From positions 2,666,001-2,730,000 of the forward strand of contig NZ_CP044523.1 of NCBI RefSeq assembly GCF_008831545.1: a stretch of 64,000 nt of DNA. The letters are read 5' to 3'. Shown here one piece after another: positions 8,958 to 17,236 of the stretch. The notes under the pieces were generated by a model. That model worked only from the letters and a program-made list of their open reading frames with translations, searched no databases and was not told the origin of the DNA. Numbering within the stretch: position 1 is the stretch's first letter; each line of letters starts with the position of its first letter. Made by a program: the position numbers and the translations under genes. Source of the DNA: Halorussus halophilus. GTDB lineage: Archaea; Halobacteriota; Halobacteria; Halobacteriales; Haladaptataceae.

Positions 8958-10703
8958 ATGTCAAACGACACGCCGACGAACGAACGGACAGAAGTAACCG
9001 AAACCGGAGCTCGCCAGCCGTATATTTCATTTCTCAATGAGCTAGTTTCGGCATTCAAGACTGTTGACGATGCCGAGCGAACCAACGAAGCTCAGGGAGT
9101 AACCAAGACCAGACGTGCGATATTGCAAGAAGTAGGGGCCACAGGTGCCCTTACGGTCGGTATCGGTTCCTATTCTGGACTTGCATCAGGTAGCTCGGGA
9201 GGACAACATCGGTCTTCTGAGCGGTCATCCGATGCTCTATGGAGGTCTAGGGGGCAAGAAGAACCACCGGACTGTGAAGCAATAAGAAGAGAGATATTAC
9301 AAGACCTCGCTTGGGCAAACGACCTCTTAGAAAATTGTCTCAAAGCACAAGTTGAAGCTCAGCAGAAGCAAGAGCAAGCCATCGAAGAGTTCTTCGAAAA
9401 TTTCCCTGAATTCGGTGTCCGACGTGATCCTGTAGAAGGCTACAGTGCCCCGGACTGCACAGGGCTCCAAGAACGCGTTGACGAGCTTGAAGCGGCCTAT
9501 AATCAACCGTGCGAGACACTCGACCAACCGGAAGACGGGGCGGGTCAATCACCCGGTGGAGGTGGTGGACAGGGCCAGCCCCAAACGCCGGAAGAGACGC
9601 CCGAATTACCTTGTGAAGTGGCACTGGATCTGTTCGGGCTCCTATTCGATAGCCTCGGAGAGTTAACGAACGGCTTTCGAGAAGGGTTAGACGGGGCGCG
9701 ACAAGTCCTCGGCGGACTCGTCCCAGTCTTTCGACTCGTCCCACCAGCGGGCGCAGCAATTTCGTCGTGGCTGGCCACGATAGACCAACTCGAAGAACTA
9801 ACCCTGGAAGTGGATGACATGGCAGAGCAAGCAGGAGAACAGGTGCAACGACTTGGAGACTGCGGGGCAGGCGCTGACGGAGAATCGGACAACGGACCAA
9901 CAACGACAAGCGCTCGAAACTCCTGGGATGCGGGTCGGAGCGAAATTCAGAGGGGTACTGAATCGAACAGTGGAGTGTCATCACGGCGTTTTCTGGCCGC
10001 ACAACCCACTCGAATCGAAATCGATTACGAATCGATTGACTACAACTACCGAGAGGTCGCAGCGTTCGACCCGTGGAACCTCCAATTCGACGACCCCGCG
10101 AACCAAATAGAGGCCACCGTTCAAGACCTCGCTGCGAACGCGCTGTACCTCGCATCGACACAATATAACATCGCACTGAGTCTTCGGCGATACGAGACTG
10201 TCACCCGACTTCGACAAGAATTCCAATCGATGGCATATGTCGACTCAGTGTTCGCCTGGTCACTGGCACAGATCGAAATAAAACAAATTCGGGCCATCGC
10301 TCGAAATGCAGCAGACGCTGCGAAACTAGTTAGCAATGTAATCGCGTTGCAGTCGCAGATAAACGCGATCCTACAGGAAGCAGATGTGGAAGATTCGGGG
10401 ATCGATAGTGAAGTCGCGACGGAGGAGTTCACCGAATGGTGGGCAACCGACGAGAATCAGGCGTACGTGAACGAAGTATTTAATCTCACTCCGAGGCAGT
10501 GGTCGGTGTTCGAATCGAGTGTCACTGACGCACTCGCCGATTCACCCTTCGGTGGCGACGACCAGACCATCCTCCTCGACGAGGAATGGGTGACTGCGAT
10601 GGAAGACTACCGTGGGTCGTTCGTCACGTTGGCGGAGACGTTCACTCAACTGCACGCAGAACTCAAGGACTACTGGGCACCCGTGGGACGACGAGGGGGA
10701 TGA
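8958..10703 (+). CDS. Tat-exported coiled-coil protein A1 (paralogue of the gene at 18886-20571)
   Basis: 581 residues. A twin-arginine signal (TRRAILQEVG then a hydrophobic AlaGly-rich run) starts unusually late, at residue ~51, behind a hydrophilic lead. Residues ~105-190 are Gln/Glu-rich and probably coiled coil, followed by a Gly/Pro-rich linker and a GLVPVFRLVPPAGAAISSW hydrophobic segment. The last ~230 residues match protein A2 over motifs such as F-x-PW-x-L-x-F, EA-x2-QD, a Met-x-YV and L-x-KQ-x2-AI. Even-numbered cysteines suggest disulfides outside the cell. The 3' end overlaps the convergent beta-helix gene N1 by 34 bp, a layout repeated in the second copy. Function unknown. Confidence 0.75.
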   Translation: MSNDTPTNERTEVTETGARQPYISFLNELVSAFKTVDDAERTNEAQGVTKTRRAILQEVGATGALTVGIGSYSGLASGSSGGQHRSSERSSDALWRSRGQEEPPDCEAIRREILQDLAWANDLLENCLKAQVEAQQKQEQAIEEFFENFPEFGVRRDPVEGYSAPDCTGLQERVDELEAAYNQPCETLDQPEDGAGQSPGGGGGQGQPQTPEETPELPCEVALDLFGLLFDSLGELTNGFREGLDGARQVLGGLVPVFRLVPPAGAAISSWLATIDQLEELTLEVDDMAEQAGEQVQRLGDCGAGADGESDNGPTTTSARNSWDAGRSEIQRGTESNSGVSSRRFLAAQPTRIEIDYESIDYNYREVAAFDPWNLQFDDPANQIEATVQDLAANALYLASTQYNIALSLRRYETVTRLRQEFQSMAYVDSVFAWSLAQIEIKQIRAIARNAADAAKLVSNVIALQSQINAILQEADVEDSGIDSEVATEEFTEWWATDENQAYVNEVFNLTPRQWSVFESSVTDALADSPFGGDDQTILLDEEWVTAMEDYRGSFVTLAETFTQLHAELKDYWAPVGRRGG

Positions 10704-12406
10704 GGGAAACGAGTCGACGTTCTTGGTTCTTCGCCGATTGGAGAACCAGCCTCCCTCACATTAAGCCACACTACGGGGATTTCGTTCGTTGTGCTCCCTC
10801 GATCGGTCGAATCAGATGTTTGTTCCGTGTGCGGGGTCGTCTGCACCGTCGTCGAAACGTTCAGGATTCTCCACTGGACTGATAGATTCGTGATGCGTGC
10901 GTCGGGACTTGTTTGGACGTAAGTCACTCGCGGGCCTATCCGACGCGGACTCCAGTCCGGTTCAATCTTCGAACGAGTCGTGTTGATATCGACGGCGACG
11001 TCTCGGCCGACGAACGAAACGTCGGCAGCGACGTCGACAAGCGTGAAGTTTTGTTCGGGCGACGAAGAGACGTTGAGTCGCTTAAGATGACTGATGGTGA
11101 GGTTCTGGACTGTGTTAGGAGAGGGGTTGTCAAACGAGAAGTACGACCATCCATTGGTATCGCGAACCATCGTATTCCTGAAGCTGTTGTCACCCGACCC
11201 TCTGACCGCAATTGCGGACGTGTAGTTCCCTTCGAACTCGAAGGCTCGAAGTGTAGTCGTATTCAGAATGACGTCGTTGACGAACTCGTTGTCGGTTGCT
11301 TGAGACGTGAGTGTGATTCCACTATGCACGTTGCCCCATAGATAGTTCCCGATGAACCGATTGTCGTCGGACCCATTGACGACGATACCTGCAGAGTAGT
11401 TTAGTTCAACAGTATACGTAGCTGTTCCCGACGTGTTGACGACGGTGTTGTCGATAACATTGTTCTCGTTGGCGTCCGATACGAGGGCGATTCCACTGTG
11501 CTCGTTGGCCATCGCGTCGTTTCCGCGAATCGTATTCTGACTGGAGTCCTGCATCAACAGAATCCCGTTGAGCCCGTTCTCGCTTGCTAGGTTTTCCGCT
11601 ACTGTGTTTCCGTTCGAATTGTCGGCAACGGTGATTCCAGAGAGGACGGAATTCGAAACTGTGTTTCTGGTGATAACGTTGCGGCTCGAATTCCGGAGGT
11701 AGATACCGTCGTATCGTTGCGTCCTGTTCACCGTGTTATTCGACACTGTCACGCCGGTCGAGTCGAGGAGCGCAATACCGTCGAGTTTGCTCTCGACAAT
11801 CGAGTTGACGGTTGCTGACCCTCCGTCGAGACCGTCCAGAACGATACCAACGCTATTGTTTGTCAGTTGATTCTCCGTCGCCCGAATCCCGGTCGTTCGA
11901 TAGAGACCGACTCCGGTCACCGTTTGCTCTGTCGTCACTCCGGTCACTAGACCATCGGACGTGCCAGCAACAGCGACACCGTACACCCAGTCAGTCGTAG
12001 TTACCGCGGTGACCGTAACGTTCGACGAACCTGTGACGAAAACGCCATGATATGCCCACCGATTCGTCGTCGGATTGGGAGTCGTTGCGGGAATCTCGCT
12101 ATCATTGAGATACTCCTCCGTGATGTTCTCGTCGCCAACGGTTCGATTTCGGAGGACGCTCCAGTTCCCATCGACGACGTGACCACCACCATCGAAGACG
12201 ACGTCGCTCGCTTCGATCCGAATGCACGTTTCTGCAGTACTGTTTACGATATCTCCAGTGAGGACGTACCGACCGGACTCGGTGATCGTGGTACAGGAGT
12301 CGATTTGTTGCGGAGAGGCGTCGGTGTTCTGTTCGACAACGCTGTTCGCACCGGTGGTCGAAGCCAGTAGTAGTCCGACAGTAACGAAAACGTACAGGAC
12401 TCGCAT
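10670..12406 (-). CDS. Secreted NosD-like right-handed beta-helix protein N1
   Basis: 578 residues: signal peptide (VLYVFVTVGLLLASTTGA), then a module DSCTTITESGRYVLTGDI with a second Cys in ETCIRIEASDVV, then parallel beta-helix repeats rich in Asn (SGITVADNSNGNTVAENLA, NGILLMQDSSQNTIRGNDA). This is the NosD/pectate-lyase-like fold, usually carbohydrate- or surface-binding. Many N-x-S/T sequons suggest N-glycosylation. No membrane anchor is obvious. It is a clear paralogue of the gene at 17237-18889 and is convergent with A1. The TAG at 10670 lies inside A1. Confidence 0.85.
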   Translation of the reverse strand: MRVLYVFVTVGLLLASTTGANSVVEQNTDASPQQIDSCTTITESGRYVLTGDIVNSTAETCIRIEASDVVFDGGGHVVDGNWSVLRNRTVGDENITEEYLNDSEIPATTPNPTTNRWAYHGVFVTGSSNVTVTAVTTTDWVYGVAVAGTSDGLVTGVTTEQTVTGVGLYRTTGIRATENQLTNNSVGIVLDGLDGGSATVNSIVESKLDGIALLDSTGVTVSNNTVNRTQRYDGIYLRNSSRNVITRNTVSNSVLSGITVADNSNGNTVAENLASENGLNGILLMQDSSQNTIRGNDAMANEHSGIALVSDANENNVIDNTVVNTSGTATYTVELNYSAGIVVNGSDDNRFIGNYLWGNVHSGITLTSQATDNEFVNDVILNTTTLRAFEFEGNYTSAIAVRGSGDNSFRNTMVRDTNGWSYFSFDNPSPNTVQNLTISHLKRLNVSSSPEQNFTLVDVAADVSFVGRDVAVDINTTRSKIEPDWSPRRIGPRVTYVQTSPDARITNLSVQWRILNVSTTVQTTPHTEQTSDSTDRGSTTNEIPVVWLNVREAGSPIGEEPRTSTRFPHPPRRPTGAQ

Positions 12407-12846
12407 GTCGAGTTTCGTCGACCTTCTCCATCTTTGTTATTCAGCGACGCCCGCACCGAAAGACACGCGCAATACAGAATTCGTTACAGTACGGAGTGAT
12501 TCGCGCTCCCGACAATCCCGAGTTGAACAATCCCAGAGGTCGCGGGAACGTGGTAGTCTTCGATTTACGAACAATCGGCTGGCGACCGTAGGTAGATTAT
12601 CGTCCGTCAGCGCCGCGTGGAATCGACACGTGTCTTTCGATTATCGAGTTGATTCGACCGTACGGAACCGCTCGAAATCGTCGCCGGGGTTCCCGAATGC
12701 GTCTGTCGCCCACGTCAGACCACCACCGTCGGCGGGCCACCATTGCACGGTATCGTGGACGTATCGCAATTCTCGAACGAAGCCCGGTTTAGGCGGTCCG
12801 GAAAGTCATATCGCGACGCACCTGTTTGCCAGCCCGCGATAAGGCT
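12407..12846. other. Divergent intergenic region
   Basis: About 440 bp between the divergent beta-helix gene N1 and the M23 peptidase gene. Open frames crossing it lack a proper start and codon bias. It should contain two promoters; short A+T-rich patches lie at ~12415-12440 and ~12540-12600. No repeats or RNA genes were recognised. Confidence 0.45.
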
Positions 12847-13965
12847 ATGAAAGACGGCGACGTCCAAGACTGTGGATGGACCATGAGGGATCGTAGCACG
12901 GGGCGAAAGACACAGGAATTCAGCAGACGAAAATTACTCAAGGCAGTGGGTGCCAGTAGTGGCCTCGCCGTCGGAACGGGGGTCACCAGCGCTCGGAGCA
13001 GGGGCTCAAGCGAAGCGGTAGCGGAAGCCGATACGCTGGCGCAGGACACGTGCCCGCCGGACCTGACGGGTCGATGGGAGACCGAAGACGGAAACGAGTG
13101 GACACTCGACCACATCGGATCGACTGTGTATGGATACACGATGGGTGACGCCGAATGTGACGGGGATAATGGTTGGGTTCCTACGGGCGATCAGGAGTCG
13201 CCCGACTTGGTAATGGAGGCAACGTTCACCGACGACACGCTCACGGGGACCCAAGAGATCTGTTACACGTCCACCGACGAGGACTGGCCCTGCTATGGGC
13301 AGGTCATCTGGGAAGACTTCGAATTGACGGTTTCAGAAGATGGTCACACGTTGAGCGGCTATTGGGTCGATAGCTGTAACGAGATAGAAGTCTCCGACTC
13401 GCTCACGCGGTGCGGCGGTGACAACCAGCACGACCCCTTAGACGATATGTCTACGCTCCAATCACCTGGGCCTTCAGGATGGCGCGGAGCGATCTTCGGC
13501 TGTTACCGGAGTGGTTGTAAGGTGAGACACAGAGGGTGGGATATTCACGCGCCCGTCGGCACACCGGTAAAGGCTGCAGTCAGTGGGCGAATCACTCATC
13601 GAACTCAGGAGAACAAGGAAACCGGCGAGAAAACAGGGTTCGGCGACTACATTGTCCTTCGAGACAGCGGGTCGAGAAACAGTTTCATATACGCACACCT
13701 CGGGACGCGTAAGCCGGAGGACTACTACTGTGCTGGCGAAGAGATCGGCACGGTAGGGATCAGCGGGAACGCGAACGCTGCCAGGCCGCATCTCCACATC
13801 GAAATCGGCTACAGGAGAACCCGTCTCGACCCCAACGAATTCTTTGAACTGCCGAGTCAAGTTGTCGAACAAGTCGGTTCAGCCCCCAAGTACATCCAAT
13901 TACCCGACCAGTGGAACTGCGTGCCGTGTGAGATGAATCAGGCCTTGCTGGACTTAGAATGTTGA
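12847..13965 (+). CDS. Tat-exported M23-family metallopeptidase (LytM-like)
   Basis: A Tat signal (SRRKLLKAVGASSGLAVG, residues ~26-43) is followed by a beta-rich middle domain (LTGRWETEDGNEWTLDHIG and on to ~residue 190) and a C-terminal M23 fold. The zinc motif HRGWDIHAPVG and the closing HLHIE are intact, with a GDYIVLRD-like strand between them. In bacteria M23 enzymes cut peptidoglycan cross-links. Haloarchaea lack murein, so a surface-protein or foreign-cell target is more likely. Four or more cysteine pairs suggest disulfides. Start 12847 or the ATG at 12883 are both possible. Confidence 0.85.
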   Translation: MKDGDVQDCGWTMRDRSTGRKTQEFSRRKLLKAVGASSGLAVGTGVTSARSRGSSEAVAEADTLAQDTCPPDLTGRWETEDGNEWTLDHIGSTVYGYTMGDAECDGDNGWVPTGDQESPDLVMEATFTDDTLTGTQEICYTSTDEDWPCYGQVIWEDFELTVSEDGHTLSGYWVDSCNEIEVSDSLTRCGGDNQHDPLDDMSTLQSPGPSGWRGAIFGCYRSGCKVRHRGWDIHAPVGTPVKAAVSGRITHRTQENKETGEKTGFGDYIVLRDSGSRNSFIYAHLGTRKPEDYYCAGEEIGTVGISGNANAARPHLHIEIGYRRTRLDPNEFFELPSQVVEQVGSAPKYIQLPDQWNCVPCEMNQALLDLEC

Positions 13966-14019
13966 CCGGCGACGGGATACCGAACTGTTCGAACGGTAGC
14001 AGAAGGCCGGAAAACGAGA

Positions 14020-15087
14020 TCACGGTTCCGGCCGCGCTCCGACAGGTACGTCGATCGACTCTTCTTCACCCGATCGAACGACGGTGAGGCGAACGGTTTC
14101 CCCCGGACTCGCTTGCAGCGTCAAGTACGTAAAGAGGTCGCGTTCAGTCTCGACCGGTTGGCCGCCGAACGCGACGATGACGTCGCCGCCGGTCGGGACG
14201 GAGACACCCCTGACGACCTGCCGACCGCTGCTTCCGCGGAGGGGTCCCGCAGCAGGCCCGTTTGTCGTCACGTCGGTAACGAGGACGCCTCTAGGTTCGA
14301 CGACCCCGTTCGCTTCCGCGACGATTGGATCGACCGTCACCACCTGAATGCCGAGGAACGGATGACGGTACTCACCCCTCTCTATCAGTGCCGGGACGAC
14401 GCGACGGGCGAGCGATGCAGAGATTGCGAAGTTGAGTGCTTCGGTGGGACCACGCGAGAGTACCCCCGCGACCTTGTGATTCATCGTGACGAGCGGCCCG
14501 CCGCTGTTGCCGGGGTTGGCCGCTGCGTCGGTCTGGATAGTATCGTGAATCGTGTAGCCTCCGGCATCGACCGAGCGGTCGACGCCGCTGACGAGACCGG
14601 CCGACACGGAATCTTCGAAGCCCAACGGATTCCCGACGAGAATCACCTCCTCGCCGACCGTCGGATCGTTCCGTCGCAAGGCGAGCGGAGTTGCGTAGTC
14701 TGGGTGGTCTGGTACCCGGAGCACTGCGAGGTCGCTAAGAATATCTGTCGCGACGATTTCGGGGGTTCGCCAGTCGTTGCCTCGGTATCTGACCTCGAAC
14801 GCCGTTCCATCCTCAACGACGTGTTGGTTCGTGAGGACGTGTGAGTCGTCGTAGACGAATCCCGACCCCGATGCGGTCGGCCCGTCGGCGTCGTACGTTC
14901 GCACCCCGGTCACAGAGTCGGCGACGGCTCGATAGATGGGAACGTACTCTTGATCAGAACCCCCTCCCTGCAGTGCTGCGTTCTCCCCGTTAGTTGCGAA
15001 CTCTGTCGATACGCCTCCGATACATCCTGCGATGCCTGCTCCGATTCCGACGCTGACTGCTTGCAGAAATCTTCGTCTGGATTTCAT
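14020..15087 (-). CDS. HtrA/DegP-like serine protease, Tat lipoprotein
   Basis: The N-terminus is a Tat signal with lipobox (KSRRRFLQAVSVGIGAGIAG then Cys22), so the enzyme is probably lipid-anchored outside the membrane. The S1C triad is visible: His in TNQHVVE, Asp in SDLAVLRV and Ser in GNSGGPLV. A PDZ domain follows (ESIDV end; GDVIVAFGGQPVETERDL). It should degrade or refold damaged exported proteins. The ATG at 15087 is chosen because it opens the RR motif directly. It lies 22 bp after the Ala-rich secreted protein gene on the same strand, so the two probably form an operon. Confidence 0.9.
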   Translation of the reverse strand: MKSRRRFLQAVSVGIGAGIAGCIGGVSTEFATNGENAALQGGGSDQEYVPIYRAVADSVTGVRTYDADGPTASGSGFVYDDSHVLTNQHVVEDGTAFEVRYRGNDWRTPEIVATDILSDLAVLRVPDHPDYATPLALRRNDPTVGEEVILVGNPLGFEDSVSAGLVSGVDRSVDAGGYTIHDTIQTDAAANPGNSGGPLVTMNHKVAGVLSRGPTEALNFAISASLARRVVPALIERGEYRHPFLGIQVVTVDPIVAEANGVVEPRGVLVTDVTTNGPAAGPLRGSSGRQVVRGVSVPTGGDVIVAFGGQPVETERDLFTYLTLQASPGETVRLTVVRSGEEESIDVPVGARPEP

Positions 15088-15109
15088 AAATAGTCGAGAG
15101 ACCGTGCGG

Positions 15110-16006
15110 TCAGGCAACCGTCCCGTTCGTCACCGATGGCGGTGCGGGATACTCGATGAGGCTGGTTCTCGTGAAGACGTACGCAATCCGTTCGGTTTCG
15201 TTCGCAGCCAACTGCGAGGCCGCTCCGGCGATCTCGATCGACGGGTCAGCTTCGTTCTCTCCCACCAGGTTCGTCGCTGCCCACGGAGTACGGTGAGTCA
15301 CGTACGAGATTTCGTCGAGGGACGCGTTGAGATTCAACAGCGAACTATCGACTGCGCCCGCAGCAGTGCCCCTCGCGGCTGCTTCGATTATCTCTGGACT
15401 TACTTCCGGGTTTTCGGTAGCACCCGTGACCGCGCCGTGGGCGGCACCTTCGGCCACCTGAAACGTTATTTCGACGATCGCTACCTGACTGGCGTTCTGC
15501 TGTTCGGTCGCCGCCGTCGTCAGGCCCGCCATCGCTCCCTGGACCGCCGCCCGAAGCTGTTCTTCAGTCGCACCGTACCCTAACGTACCGTATGCGACGC
15601 CATATGCCGCCTCTTCGAGGATGATTGGATTCGTCCCGGGATTCGCACCTGCGATAGCCGCTTCGAGGATCGTCTCCTGTTCCTGGGCACTGACCGAGAT
15701 TCCGCTTCGTTCGGTGGCATCGACTCCCGCTTGCACGCCCGTAGTAATCGCCTGGCGCTGCTCGGCCGAAAGCTCGGACGTCTCTCCATCTTGCGTCGTC
15801 TCTTCCTCTCCTTCCGTGGTCGTTTCGGCTTCCTGCGTCGTCTCCTCTTCTTGTGTAGTCGTTTCGGTCCCGTCTTGCTGACCAACCTCATTGGAGCTGG
15901 TCCCCATGGAATTCCCGTCGATAACGGCCGCGCCTGTGGTCATCGCAGCGACGCTGGTCGCGAGGCCGAGAACGACGAGGACGATGGCGAATTTTCGTGC
16001 TGTCAT
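15110..16006 (-). CDS. Secreted Ala/Gly-rich helical protein with acidic Thr/Glu linker
   Basis: A Sec signal (KFAIVLVVLGLATSVAAM) is followed by a low-complexity linker of repeated TTQEEE/TTEGEE units (residues ~50-75). Next is a domain with regularly spaced Ala-x3-Gly patterns (GVQAGVDAT, AAYGVAYGTLGYG, AAVQGAMAGL, GAAHGAVTGATE, AARGTAAGAV), which suggests glycine-zipper-like helices. No anchor is seen. It is likely cotranscribed with the HtrA gene 22 bp downstream and could be that protease's partner or substrate. The ATG at 16006 is preferred over the GTG at 16018. Family not recognised. Confidence 0.7.
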   Translation of the reverse strand: MTARKFAIVLVVLGLATSVAAMTTGAAVIDGNSMGTSSNEVGQQDGTETTTQEEETTQEAETTTEGEEETTQDGETSELSAEQRQAITTGVQAGVDATERSGISVSAQEQETILEAAIAGANPGTNPIILEEAAYGVAYGTLGYGATEEQLRAAVQGAMAGLTTAATEQQNASQVAIVEITFQVAEGAAHGAVTGATENPEVSPEIIEAAARGTAAGAVDSSLLNLNASLDEISYVTHRTPWAATNLVGENEADPSIEIAGAASQLAANETERIAYVFTRTSLIEYPAPPSVTNGTVA

Positions 16007-16338
16007 CGAATTCCCCACCCACTGGTCGACAGTTCACTCCTAATAACCGATTGACAGTTATGGTATCTGTGCGATATTAGTAAGTTTCGACGGTGGATAC
16101 AGAAGCCGTTACGGGTCGTGGAATGGCCGAAACACACTGTTTTCTATCATATCATCCCCGCAATAGCAGCCGGATTGTCCCAGCTTACCGAACTATCTGA
16201 GGGATATGTGAATTTCCACTGCTAAGCCGTCAATCGAGTGATGGTACTGTCACGTTCGAGTCGGCACCGCGAGGAGATACGCATCTCTTCGGAGACCCAT
16301 CGTGGAGAGGTGTGGTACGCCATTCGACAGTGCACTGG
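16007..16338. other. Intergenic region, no gene seen
   Basis: About 330 bp, lower GC than its flanks, between two minus-strand genes; it must hold the promoter of the Ala-rich protein gene near 16030-16080. Small frames are present but lack haloarchaeal codon bias. Confidence 0.4.
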
Positions 16339-17073
16339 TCATCGCGTTCCGGAAGAATAGGACCGAGTCGCGACCAGCGTGCCGAACAAGAGCAACAGTC
16401 CGAAGAAGTCAAGCGGCAACCGTCCCTCGTCTCCACTTCGATCAGCAAACGTCGTTATCGCACCCGCCGGCGTACTCGTTCCCCAATAGGCGCTCCGACG
16501 GTCGGTCATCGTTTCGTTCACGAAGTACGTAGTCGTGTATCCTGCCCCATCGACGACGGTTACATTCCCGCTCACGTCTACGTCCACAGCATTCCAGCCA
16601 CATCTCACGCTCACGACGAAGCCGTTCTCCTCGTTCTCGACCCTCGAAGGAGAACAGTACGTGTTAACCTCGACCAGTCGCCAGTCACTCTGGTTGTGCA
16701 GCGCGTTGTGCTGTCGAACCTCCTCGTATCTGGCGACGTACCGACCGACGTTCTCCATAGTCAACGGAACCGGCTTCGACGGTGGTTCCCTTGGATATAC
16801 TACTTCGGTGTCGTCTGCTCGTACTTGCATACACCTTCGAGAAGTCGTCGTGATGTTTCGAGTAGTCGTCGTGACGTTGGTTCTGAGTTCGTGTCGGTCG
16901 GTCGTCGTAATCGTCGTACACGAATCGGGGGCGACCCGATTCGAATGCGTGTCGGCCCGAACGGAGTGTGCGACCGCTGGTGAGACGGCGGCGATGAGGA
17001 CCCCGAAACTAACGAGCAAAACAAAAACGAACGCTCGTAGTCGCAGGGTTCGCAGTCTCGTGACAACCTGCAT
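16339..17073 (-). CDS. Exported protein with C-terminal membrane anchor
   Basis: A Sec signal (LRAFVFVLLVSFGVLIAAVS) precedes a module DSCTTITTTDRHELRTNV with a second Cys in RRCMQVRADDTEVV. That module is recognisably the same as the N-terminal module of the two NosD-like proteins nearby. The central domain (ENVGRYVARYEEVRQHNALH; VVSVRCGWNAV; YTTTYFVNETMTDR) belongs to a haloarchaeal exported family of unknown role. The C-terminus has one hydrophobic helix (LPLDFFGLLLLFGTLVAT) and a short basic tail, so the protein is anchored with its domain outside. It sits between the mirrored A/N pairs. Confidence 0.75.
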   Translation of the reverse strand: MQVVTRLRTLRLRAFVFVLLVSFGVLIAAVSPAVAHSVRADTHSNRVAPDSCTTITTTDRHELRTNVTTTTRNITTTSRRCMQVRADDTEVVYPREPPSKPVPLTMENVGRYVARYEEVRQHNALHNQSDWRLVEVNTYCSPSRVENEENGFVVSVRCGWNAVDVDVSGNVTVVDGAGYTTTYFVNETMTDRRSAYWGTSTPAGAITTFADRSGDEGRLPLDFFGLLLLFGTLVATRSYSSGTR

Positions 17074-17236
17074 GAGGATGGATTATTCGGCCAGTTTGCG
17101 CTTAGTTATTCGCCGCACTCCTGTCTGGTACGCGCGAGTAATTTATCGATGGAGGAAAAAGTCGTCTGAGGCAACCGAGGATGAGTGTATAGTCACGCGT
17201 CAATAACAAAGAGACTGCCCCCAGTCTGCCTACGGG

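Noticed and set aside
12847-15087. Phage lysis module from the M23 peptidase
   Set aside because: No phage structural genes nearby; Tat signal and surface-protein neighbours fit an exported cell protein.
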